DNA of 17,742 nucleotides from Haplosporangium gracile (lineage: Eukaryota; Mortierellomycota; Mortierellomycetes; Mortierellales; Mortierellaceae): assembly GCA_015499985.1 (NCBI GenBank), contig JAAAUF010000862.1, positions 1 through 17,742 on the forward strand. The letters are read 5' to 3'. Positions 1 to 8,697 of this stretch are shown here, piece by piece. Each line of letters begins with the position of its first letter. Position 1 is the first letter of the stretch. The notes below the pieces were generated by a model that saw nothing but the letters and a program-made list of their open reading frames with translations, was not told the origin of the DNA and did not search any database. The translations under genes were made by a program, and so were the position numbers.

Positions 1-253
1 AGTTGGTCTTGAGTGCCTCAGCCAGCGCCTTGGCTCCGTCGTCTCCGATCGAGTTTCCCAGCAAGTCCAAAGTGGTCAGGGTCGAGTTGGTCTTGAGTGC
101 CTTAAACATTGTCTTAGCTCCGTTGTCTCGGATCGAGTCGTCCAGTAAGTCCAAAGTGGTCAGAGTCGTGTTGATTTTGAGTACCTCTGCTAGTGCTGTG
201 AATTCTTTTACTCCAACTGATCCAGGTACCACCTCAATGGATAACTTGCAAAG
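1..253 (-). repeat. 84-bp tandem repeats encoding LRR units
   Basis: The motif GTTGGTCTTGAG (plus strand) begins at 2 and again at 86, and its variant GTTGATTTTGAG at 170, so the period is exactly 84 bp, or 28 codons. Each unit encodes one LRR with the core LTTLDLL. The two leftmost units are nearly identical, and the third is more diverged. More units probably lie left of the window. Confidence 0.9.
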
Positions 254-2205
254 GCGAGACGGTGTTTTTGGCTGAATTCTGAGAAGCTTGAAAATGTCCA
301 TAGAGAGGACGACATTAATAATTCTCATATTAGGAAGTCCTTTGATGCGAAACAATACCCCGTATTGCGCAGATGTCGATGACAGGTTGCTTGTTCGAAA
401 CTGTCGAATATCAAGTCGAAGGATCGACACTCTTGATTTCTTGAGTGCATCCTCCAGTGCTTCAAGATCACTCGTAGTGCAGGCCCAGTCCAAGTCGATG
501 TCGAGCTCATAGACAGATCTCGCCTTTCCCAGTGCCGAAAAGAACTGCTCTGACAACTCTCTTGACCGAAGTCTCACTACAACCGTACCGACGTTTTCGC
601 TGAACGATCCTCCGACAGAATCCAACACGCGCAGGAATTCTTTGGCCGAGTTCTCTTGGTAGCTCACGCGGTAGTGGTCAATGCAAACCCATTTGACGTG
701 TCCCTCGTCCGTAACGGTTCTGTACAGGTTTCCCAGCACCTTGTTTCCATCCTTGTTCTTCAGAAAGGTGTCTAGCTTGCGTAGATCGGCGCCTTCCAGT
801 GCCTCCTTCTTTTCCATCTGCTTAGCAAACTCGTCAACAGCCTCGCCTTCGTTTGCAGAGGCCTTGTCCATCCAGTCTATGACATGATCCATTCCGGGCT
901 CGATGTTGACATCCTTCAGCTGTTGTAGGCCGGCGGTCACTTGATCGATGGCGTCCGACCTGATCAGGTGAGAAATAGTTGGTACAGCCACTCCGGCAAC
1001 AGAAACACCGAACTTGAGCATCTTGAGGATAGTGAGGACATAAGGACCGTATTGCTGAAAGAACTCTGAGGGTCGGACGATCTCGTAGCCTTCATGCCTA
1101 GCAAAATGGATATCATGAGAGATCTTGGTCTTGCTGCTGATCGACTTGGTGTGTTCTCCGCACTCGCATAAAAAGTAGAGACGGAACTTGTTCGAGAAGG
1201 GATTTACGGCATCCCAAACTGAAGGGTCTTGAGGAAGGACAACAAAAAGACGAGGGATCGGGTACTCGTGGAGTTCGTAGGTCTGAGTCAGGACGGCTTG
1301 CACACGAGATTGGAGCACGCCTAACTGCTCAAGAGCTCGCTTCTGCAGCTGCTTCATCTCTGTTTGGTTGTCAAGGACTTCCTTCTGCAGGCGTTCCATC
1401 TCTTCCTGCTTGGCGTTCATTGCTTCCTGCAACTCTGAGTTCTTGACCACCATAGCCTTTAACTCCTGAAAGTGCCCACTCAGTTCTTTGCTAAGGTCTA
1501 CTCGACTAATCTCCTCGTGACCATCCTTAATAGCCTTGGCAAACGCCTGGTAGATGTCCGACGAGGCTCGGACTGTTTCTTGGAATTCAGGGGCCAAAAG
1601 GGAGATAAATCGCTGCTCAACCTCAGATTCACGTGCCTTCCTAGACGCACGTGTCACAATCTGCTGGAACAATGTGGCCTTGGAAGCAGCACTGGTGGCA
1701 GATGAACTTGATGATGTGTCGGGAAGGCCATTGTCGCTAACAGGTGTCTCTGGTGTCGGTGGGGTAGCCCCGAAAGCAATAGTGACTCTGTCAGTAACTG
1801 GAGCACCGGCTGGAACATTAGTTTGTCCACCGACTGGATCAGACTTCGCAGGGTTGGCAAGAATAGGTTGGACAGAGGTAGACAAGACAACGTCCAGGAG
1901 CAATTGAGAACGACAGTTGATGCTATAGGGCATGATATAGAAGGGAAGAGAATAGAATGATGAGATGATTGCTCGTCAAGATCATTCGTCTCATTCATAT
2001 TCATATTCACATTCCCTTCTTACCTTTGTTGATCGGAACTCCGAAGAAACTTGATCACCGAATTGCCGTTGCGAACGCGCTTAACTCCAGGAAAGACTTG
2101 CTCGATGTCCTCCCAATAAACGATGTTCTGTCCGTCAACATGATTGAGAGTGATTTCCACGGTATCCATGGTTTCAATCAAGTGAAACGATTGAGTATCC
2201 TCCAT
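1..2205 (-). CDS. Lineage-expanded LRR-family protein, C-terminus cut by window edge
   Basis: Two exons fit: 2205-2024 and 1922-1, with a 101-nt intron (2023-1923; donor GTAAGAAGGG, acceptor CCCTATAG, TTGAC branch-like site at 1979-1975). The join AG|C keeps frame, giving about 701 residues before the left edge without a stop. Seen: an N-terminal segment (about 1-80, beginning MEDTQSFHLIETMD, with VFPGVKRVRNGN); a Pro/Ser/Thr-rich linker; a coiled coil at about 205-270; a core with the motifs PRLFVVLPQDP and FRLYFLCECGEHTKS (about 280-320) and HEGYEIVRPSEFFQQYGPYV with a following hydrophobic helix (about 333-375); a C-terminal region from about 490; and 28-residue LRRs of ribonuclease-inhibitor/NLRC type from about 630 to the edge. 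I recognise the architecture as a family present in many copies in Mortierella-like genomes. Its function is not established. No kinase, NACHT or NB-ARC motif is visible. An ATG at 1933 exists but lies inside the intron, and the spliced start matches the family better. Confidence 0.88.
1923..2023 (-). other. Intron 1 of the LRR-family gene
   Basis: A 101-nt GT-AG intron whose removal joins the N-terminal segment to the main open frame without a shift. Its middle is a degenerate TTCATA/TTCACA-type hexamer repeat (about 1991-2012). Confidence 0.8.
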
Positions 2206-2345
2206 TGCTCTTGTTAAATGTATTGCGGGTAGGGGATATGGAAATGAAGAAACAGCGACTATATGTGAGAAAAGGAAAGTGAGGAAGAATGCGTGTAAAG
2301 AAAGAAGAGTTTGAGTGAAAGAGACAAAATTTCAACGTGAACCCT
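2206..2345 (-). promoter_or_regulatory. Probable promoter and 5' leader of the LRR-family gene
   Basis: Read on the minus strand this stretch is rich in C and T (for example CTCTTCTTTCTTTACACG and CCTCACTTTCCTTTTCTC), then becomes A/C-rich just before the ATG at 2205 (context AAGAGCAATGG). That is the usual look of a fungal core promoter and leader. No TATA box is obvious. Confidence 0.4.
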
Positions 2346-2606
2346 TTTGACTCGAAAAGTGTGCTGTCCTGCTGCTTCGCCATTTCTTTGTACCTACGCC
2401 AGAGCGGAAGCTTTGATATTCGTCAATCAATTTCGATCATGGTTGCACAAAGAAAATTTCAAGGGAACTGAGAATATCTGTCGACCGATCACTTACAGAG
2501 TGCATTGCCGCTTGTTGCTTTACCCAACTGTTTTGCTGCTTAGCCTACTGACATTTTACCATTTTTTGCTTTGCTAACTGTCACTTCTCCAATTTTAACT
2601 TTGTCA

Positions 2607-2684
2607 ACAGGGATAACTGGCTTGTGGCAGCCAAGCGTTCATAGCGATGTTGCTTGGCGATCCTTCGATGTCGGCTCTTCCTCT
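2607..2684 (+). pseudogene. Displaced fragment of 28S (LSU) rRNA, domain V
   Basis: About 78 bp closely match the universal 28S segment that starts ACAGGGATAACTGGCTTGTG and ends TTCGATGTCGGCTCTTCC, which surrounds the peptidyl-transferase centre. The homology stops abruptly on both sides: the left flank is unlike the LSU sequence before ACAGGG, and after CTCTTCC the text becomes CTCTCCTCTC. Within the match there are differences from the eukaryotic consensus, mainly GATGTTGCTTGGCGATCC where GACGTTGCTTTTTGATCC is usual. It is a non-functional fragment, not an rRNA gene. Confidence 0.88.
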
Positions 2685-2689
2685 CCTCT

Positions 2690-3244
2690 CTCATTATTAT
2701 GATAAAAGTTGAACTCGCCATTTCTCTTTGCAAGAACTCTTTTTTAGTGAAAAAGTATATGTGATCAGGTTAAATTTAAAATTCAAGCGCATGATATAAA
2801 AAGAAAGGAGGGCAAGGGCTGCACATATTAATCAAGGTGCGGAGTTTCAGGTAGCTAGGCCCTCTTTGGTTTTGAATGCGAATACGAATTCGAAAATTGG
2901 CTATTTTAAAATAGGTAATGGCAGTTTAAGTACGTCTTTTTCGCAGGTCGAAAGGACATCTTATCCTCAGCACACGGTAAAAAAAACAACCTGAGGACGA
3001 TGACAGTATTGACGACACTCCAGTTTCCGCATTAGCTAACCGGGGACTCGCTTGATGATTGTCAATGTTATTTTTGAAGTCATTGACTATTGGTAATTTT
3101 TTTTTGTCGCGTGGTAGAGAAACCAAAGAAGGAAGGGGATGGTGAAGAAAAATTCAAGTCAGAATGAAAGCCCGTAGTTTGTTTGTTTTTTTTTTTTTTT
3201 TTTTTCCTGACCAACGACTTTGCCCATTTTTTTTTTTTTTTTAC
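2690..3244. other. Degenerate intergenic sequence with inverted monooxygenase debris
   Basis: No intact gene is seen. An AT-rich palindromic stretch, GCTATTTTAAAATAG, lies near 2900. A short plus-strand reading segment at about 2990-3055 (EDDDSIDDTPVSALANRGLA then stop) is flanked by stops. Two short blocks, 3028-3042 and 3062-3078, are inverted near-copies of blocks in the adjacent monooxygenase pseudogene. Two poly(T) runs lie at about 3185-3205 and 3227-3242. Confidence 0.5.
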
Positions 3245-3264
3245 CTGACCGACGACGTTGCGCA
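3206..3264. repeat. Tandem 38-bp duplication with poly(T)
   Basis: CCTGACCAACGACTTTGCCCA (3206-3226) and CCTGACCGACGACGTTGCGCA (3244-3264) match at 18 of 21 positions with a 38-bp offset, and each is preceded on + by a long T run. Copy 2 is the end of the last recognisable monooxygenase exon with its splice donor, so the exon end plus its homopolymer was duplicated. Confidence 0.75.
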
Positions 3265-5050
3265 TCATTTTGCTAGTTTCAAAAACAACATTGATCCACT
3301 CTATACGCTCAATCTTATACTCTTTGAATGCAGCCTCGACCTTGTCCGCGATCGGGTGGAATGGGAGGCCGTTGATTCAGTTTGCTAATGCGATCGCATC
3401 GTGCATGGCTTTTGTTACACCAGCGCCTCCTGCCGGGCTGAACTAATATCGCAAGGCAGAAAAAAGGAAGCTTCAGTAAGTGCAACCACAAGAATGGAGG
3501 GATCTATGACGACCATAATGCAAAACAACCATAGCAGGACCTCTGACTTCATATTATACCTTTGTGGCGTGCTAACAAAAAAAATAATAACGAAAACCTG
3601 GTATAGAAGAGAAACATTAAGTAAGCCAATAATAACTCGACGAACCTCTTGTGCTACATTTACCCTTGCACGCTTACCTTCGCCAATGAGAACAGCTCGA
3701 CAATCATACCAAGTTTGGAACACTTTCTCTTCTAACATCACCTTCGAGATCTGATCCTCACTTGACCACTTAAGCAAATCTGCCAATGTCATATTCCTAT
3801 CCTCCTCACCATCTCCATTAATATCTGCGAAATCCTTGACTTGCTCACACATAGCCAAAGCAGCCTCGGGCCCCCATTCCGAGTTTCGGAAGGCGTCATT
3901 CTGTTTGCTTGCTTCCTCGTCTAGGAAGAGACTCACCGTGTAGGCTACGGTTTGCTCGACGGTTGTGAATGTCGACTACTAACAGGTGTCAAGAGTCGAG
4001 AAAAAAAAACAAGGACCTGTCAAATATGGTTTTGGGACCACCCGCAGACCAAAATTTCAAACATTTTTGCAATAAACCAAACAGCACTTATGGTGTACAT
4101 CTTCTCAGTACTGATAGTCCTTCGGAACTGCCCTTGTTCCTTGCCCACATCTTAAAACACCTCCTCCCCTCAACACCCGTGTCTGCCTCACAAGACACAC
4201 CGTACTGAACGGAAGCGGTAGTCCGTCACTCGCAGGCAACTTATTTGCCTTCTTCAATTTCGCATAGAGCCCCTGCCGAACAACGCTGTAGGCTCCATAG
4301 GTCCCGACAAGGATATCATCCACGGCTTCGGTTCCGTCGCTAAAGCGAAAGAGGACGCCGTTGCCGCCTTGCTCCATGCTTAAGGCTTTTTTCCCGAGGT
4401 GGAAGTGCGAGGTGGGGATTTGGCACAAAAGGAGGGCGTAGAGTTGTGGTCGTGTCACGATGTACCCTTTTGCGCCAAATTTTCGCAAAGGAAGAAGGGA
4501 AGAAACAATAACAAAAAGGGGGGGCTAAGTTCATGTGAATATGCCTTCGTCTACGACGCAAACTTGTTTTAACAAAAAAAAACGGCGGAAAGTTTACTCC
4601 TCCTCGTGTCCAGCAGAAGCCCATACTGAAATCGAATTGTTCTTGCTCATTACACATATGGATCGCAGAGACGTATTACTCAATCGCGAGTAAATCCTCA
4701 TAGATCCCACATTACTCGAACAAGCTGGCAGTCGTCGTATTAAAATACATCGCCGAACCTATACGTTTTTTTTTTTAAAAAAAAAGTAACAAAGAGTTAG
4801 AAAGAAACAAACGGTTCTTTTCATTTTTAACAATTTCCAAAGCGAGACAAAAAAAAAACCTCGTCCCCAACTCAGAAACAGAAATAAAACACAGAATAAC
4901 GAATGTTAACACGAGTTTACCAAGAGGCTTGACTTCGGCGGCACGTTCATAAATCTCGAACGGGATCTTAGCTTTATGCAAAAGCATGCCCAGAGTCAGG
5001 CCTCCTAACTCAGCGCCGACGATGAGGACTTTAGGTCGCTTTGCGTACAT
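3245..5050 (-). pseudogene. Decayed FAD-dependent monooxygenase (zeaxanthin-epoxidase-like family)
   Basis: Ordered pieces of one fungal class A flavin monooxygenase are recognisable. Exon 1 (5050-4921, from MYAKRPKVLIVGAELGG) holds the Rossmann fold, but the GxGxxG motif reads GAELGG, so the second glycine is now Glu. A 162-nt intron (4920-4759) joins in frame to SAMYFNTTTASLFE, followed by a stop (4714-4712) and a second stop (4678-4676). Homology resumes at 4476 (GAKGYIVTRPQLYALLL to about CLVRQTR near 4195), hits a TAA at 4154-4152, resumes near 3975 (TFTTVEQTVAYTV, then FLDEEASKQNDAF) to FQTWYDCRAVLIGE, meets a GTAAGC donor at 3677, and continues with SPAGGAGVTKAMHDA to a TGA at 3379-3377. 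It ends with homology to VVGQ at 3245. The final exon is not found. In the living family these enzymes use FAD and NAD(P)H to hydroxylate or epoxidise a substrate, here unknown. Frameshifts and stops make function very unlikely. Confidence 0.88.
4766..4785. repeat. T11A9 homopolymer palindrome
   Basis: Eleven T followed by nine A lie next to the acceptor side of the first remnant intron of the monooxygenase pseudogene. The block is self-complementary and may reflect homopolymer expansion. Confidence 0.9.
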
Positions 5051-5470
5051 GGTTGGCCTGTCATGTTTGAATGTTATTGTCAAATTTTGATCTCCATTGT
5101 TTTTTTCCTGCTATGTGGATTTTGAAGTGCCGGAATGTCGGAATGAATGAAAAAAAAAAAATTGTGAATGGAATGGATGAGCGACCGTCAATGGTTGAAA
5201 AGAATGGGTTCATGATTTCAAAGGGTGTGCGCCATGCTGGGGAGTCCACTGTTCTGATGGGCCTGTATGGAACTCCCTGTAGCTGTCAGTGTGAGAAAGC
5301 AATGTTGGATATCGAGGGCAAGTAAAATGCAACGAGCGGGATCGTGAAGTAACTGGTAGTTTGACAAAACGCGTAAGATTTAGTCGGAGGAGAGATTGAT
5401 TACGGCTCTCAAGAGGGTGAACACGTAGGGCGGAGGTCTTAGTGAGCAAATACAAGAAACATAAAAATAC
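5051..5470. other. Intergenic region between pseudogene start and membrane-protein gene 3' end
   Basis: No gene is recognised. It would hold the former promoter of the pseudogene and the 3' flank of the DUF300 gene. A plus-strand open stretch at about 5162-5325 is protein-like in composition, but its start and homology are unclear and I do not call it. Confidence 0.4.
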
Positions 5471-5474
5471 TGTG

Positions 5475-5480
5475 TTTATT
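5475..5480 (-). terminator. Poly(A) signal AATAAA of the DUF300 gene
   Basis: On the minus strand AATAAA (within GGGAAAATAAACAC) occurs about 52 nt after the TAA at 5534-5532, the usual distance for a fungal polyadenylation signal. Confidence 0.55.
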
Positions 5481-5531
5481 TTCCCATGTTCTGAAATCGC
5501 ATAGGAGCAAGAGAAGAAAGAAAAGGTATTG

Positions 5532-8500
5532 TTACAAGAAAAAGAACATGGGTCCGCGATGCTCCTCTTCGGGAGACGGCTGCTGTTGGCCATTGCTGCC
5601 TTGACCCTGATTATATCCACCACCCCACTGACTTGCCGACGAATCCGTCTGGTAGGACTGGTACCCATATCCATAAGTATCATACCCGCTCCCCAGATGG
5701 TTTTGCGTCGTCGTTGGTGCTGCTGTCTGCTGCTGATACTGCTGCTGTTGGTATCCGTGGCCCTGAGTGTTGACAGGGGCATGAAACGCACCTCCTTTCT
5801 TCTTCTTCTTGTCCGGGACATATCCATTGACGTTATCGATACAACCCTCTCGCGACGCAACCGGTTGGCTCGACGATGCAGAAAATTCCTTGTTCCGTCC
5901 AGCTCCTGCTCGACCGACATGATACGACAAATCCTGCTCTTGCTGTCGTTGCTGTGCATGCCGTGATGCCTGATTATCCCATCCAGACTTGCCAAATGTA
6001 GCTCCACCACTCGAAGACTCGCTCATCAACGGCCTCGTCTCATCCCCAGCAGACTCGCTTTCAGCCCTCAGCAACGACGCCCCCTCACCATACTGTTTCG
6101 CCTTCTTCTTGTTCTTCCTAGCCATTTTCCGCCGGTCGCTCTCCTTTGACCGCTTGGGATCATAGACATCAATCGTTGGGAAATTATAATCACCAAACTC
6201 CAACTGCTTCGACGCATCATACAGCTCCTCCATCCCATCATCATCGTGCTCATCCACATCTGCAAAGTACAGACTCGGTGCCTGATCCTGATAACTGCTG
6301 CTCAGAACCTGTTGGCTGTATGAGTTGGGATTCTGTGGATGCTCTGGTCGATGATGCTCTGACATGTTGGCCGCTAGCCCTCCTGGGCCTTCTGCACCTT
6401 CTGCGCCAGATATGCTACCACTTCCAGAAGCTCCGATCTTGTTGGCATCCGGCAACCAGTATTTAGCAGCTCCACCACCAGTGTATCTCAGACCAGCCAT
6501 GATTCTGCCTGACCGACTCATTCCGACCGTAGCAACACCCTCCGAGGGCTCAAAGGTCCTGTAGGTGAACCGGGTTCCTTTAAGAGTTTCTAACGAATCC
6601 TGGATGATATCCTTGATGCCACTGGCGTCCCTAACGGCATAGTAGATAGGCATCCTGGCAGAGTGGATATCCAGTTCCGTGTAATCCTTGTGCGAAAACG
6701 CGTACCAATGTCCGACAGACGCAAAAACCATCTCAAAACAAATCAAGAAGTCCTGAATCGCCACTGCAGTGTCGGGTTTTGTGTTGCTCATGATACCCAT
6801 AGCAATCAGCACCGAGATTGCAAACCCTTGCCAGAACGAAAAGAAAATCACCGCCTTCACGCACAAAAACTTTGGAATAGGGCTATTCATACAGCATCAG
6901 GCAGGCGTTCGTGTTAGTTTATTGACATGGTTGGAAAAAATAACGAAAATCACAGTGTCCAATTAAAAAGGGGATAAAATGCTTACCGGAACTCCTCGAG
7001 GTCGTCCTGGGTGGCCATGAAGAACATGCCGAGGCAGTAGAGACTGAGACAAACACTGAGGTTGTAGACGAACGAGACCCAAAAGTATCCTGAACTCAAC
7101 GAAATTGATCCGTCATTGTAGGCGCCGTTGGACTTCAGCAACATAGTGACAGCTGCAAGGACGGGCTTGACATAGACATACTGCAAAATTCCTCTCTTGA
7201 TGAACAGGAATGTGTATGGGTCACCCACCTATTTTGATAAAAGGAGAAAGGGATGCCGGGAGGTCGTGTCAGAGGTAATATAAGTCAGGAATGTTGCCTA
7301 TGTTCAACAATGATATACGAAGTAAGCAATCAGTAACAAGAGGGGGGAAAGGGTAACTTACGTCCATCTCCTTTGACCACAAACTAACGGGCCAGACATG
7401 TTTGGTGTAGGGGCGTCCGTGCAACATGACCAGCAGAGAGCGTTCTCCGCCCAGATAGCACACCAGCAAACTGAAGAAGCAGTAAATCACAAAAGCCTAA
7501 CCAGATTTAGTCAGCATAACACCAAAAAAAAAAAAAAAAAAAAAAAAAAGAACAATCAGCTATGCAGGAAATATGAGGAGAGCGAGGGACTGCGGTCGAC
7601 TCCAATTGATTGGCAGAGAATTAAAAAAAATGCCAAGACACACATATGAAGAGTACATGTTGACTGTGGCGAGGGGAATTGCGCCTTGTTCCTGTCAACA
7701 TGAGCCATATGAATCGTGCACATGCAGGGGTGGGAACAGGAAAGAAGGGCTTGGCAGAGACGTACCTCGTAAATATCACGGAAGGCGTCCACGTAAAAGG
7801 CCATGTTTAGCGAGACCAGCGAGATCCATGATGATATAGCGAAGATTGGGACCCTGTCACACAAGAATGGAAGTTTTATAAAAAGTCAATTCCTATGTGC
7901 CATTGTTATCCGGTTCCTTTGTTCCTATGGCCATAATCGTGGATCAGTGCTTATTGATAAACAAAACAATATGCGCCTTTTGTTGGTGTAGGATGACTTA
8001 CATCCACAAGATTCTGACAACGGAACGTTGAAGTAACTATTGTTGCATGAAGGCAAAAAAGCAAAAGAAGAACAACGGTAAGTGCTATGCAAGATCTGCC
8101 CAACGCAATAAGAGAATGCGCGTGAGTGCATGAACAGCTGGCAAACAGGCAAGAAAATATAACAAAAGAAAAAGAGAAAGAGAAAAAAGGGATATGGGAA
8201 GAGGGGAGGTTGCGCAAATAACCAACACCCTGAACAGCAACAAACAGCAACGAACGAGAACGACGAAATGATAGAGTATGTGCTCGCGTGAGAGGAGGAT
8301 CGGTAAGTTGCAATTGTCCAAACCTGCATTGTCCAGATGGTCACCAGAGTAACTTTACAAAACAAACAACAGCTGCTGCTACTGCAGAGCAGTTTTGCCA
8401 TTGCTCCTATCCTTCCCATCCGTTCATCCCCTTCCTCTCTCATAAAGAAACAGATGACCCTCGTTTTTTTTTGTTTCTTTTTCTGTGGTTTGAGGAACAT

Positions 8501-8697
8501 CAAGGGAAAACAAAAACCCCGAGCGAGTCCTTGTATAAACTTACAGGCTTGCGATAGTTCTTGAGTTGCATCCAGATGGCGACTAGAGATATCAGAGTGG
8601 CACTGAAGGCAAAGAAGCCGGCAGACCAGATGGCGATTGAGGGTAACTCTGCACCGGTTCCTGCACCATCCTCTCCTGGTGCAGTGTGAGGGTCCAT
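5532..8697 (-). CDS. TMEM184/OST-alpha (DUF300, Solute_trans_a) seven-helix membrane protein
   Basis: Six exons close in frame: 8697-8545, 8037-8003, 7853-7766, 7496-7362, 7228-6987, 6882-5532 (2004 nt, 667 residues plus TAA). All junctions are GT-AG (donors GTAAGT, GTAAGT, GTACGT, GTAAGT, GTAAGC). Predicted helices lie near residues 22-44, 57-79, 88-107, 154-168, 184-209, 225-250 and 258-284. Family hallmarks visible are LGGERSLL after helix 3, YNLSVCLSLYCLGMFF in helix 5, KAVIFFSFWQG in helix 6, and a post-helix-7 DIIQDSLETLKGTRFTYRTF. The family comprises transporters/receptor-like proteins such as the OST-alpha bile-acid/steroid exporter and fungal vacuolar or plasma-membrane relatives; the substrate cannot be told here. 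The cytosolic tail (about 290-667) is hydrophilic, with acidic, Lys-rich and Gln/Gly/Tyr-rich stretches and a terminal FFFL. The start ATG at 8697 has a good context (ATCGACGATGG). The phase agreement over six exons makes the model strong. Confidence 0.94.
7497..7765 (-). other. Intron 3 of the DUF300 gene with a 26-bp homopolymer
   Basis: 269-nt GT-AG intron with a CTGAC branch-like site at 7514-7510, 13 nt before the acceptor TGGTTAG. A run of 26 A on + (7524-7549) reads as poly(U) in the transcript, just upstream of the branch site. Confidence 0.8.
8038..8544 (-). other. 507-nt intron 1 of the DUF300 gene
   Basis: Long for this gene (the other introns are 104-269 nt). It runs from donor GTAAGTTTATAC to acceptor GCAACAATAG and separates helix 1 from the 35-nt exon 2. 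No gene is seen inside it; open frames here are pyrimidine-rich chance readings. Confidence 0.8.

Noticed and set aside
2608..2616. Homing-endonuclease-like site AGGGATAAC
   Set aside because: The string is part of the conserved 28S segment. The rest of an I-SceI-type site is absent, so no endonuclease site is claimed.
2990..3055. Transposase fragment from the reading EDDDSIDDTPVSALANRGLA
   Set aside because: Too short, bounded by stops, and partly explained as inverted monooxygenase debris; no transposase motif is visible.
3245..5050. Repeat-induced point mutation as the cause of gene decay
   Set aside because: The visible stops arise by different changes and frameshifts, and long blocks are unmutated. 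There is no consistent C-to-T bias that I can see by eye.
5529..5966. Leu-rich, membrane-like plus-strand frame
   Set aside because: It is the reverse reading of the Gln-rich tail of the DUF300 gene; CAG/CAA codons read backwards give Leu.
5532..6890. A single-exon 452-residue protein starting MNSPIPKF
   Set aside because: The first codons lie inside the intron-5 acceptor (ATGAATAG). The five upstream exons supply helices 1-5 with matching phases, so this is only the last exon.
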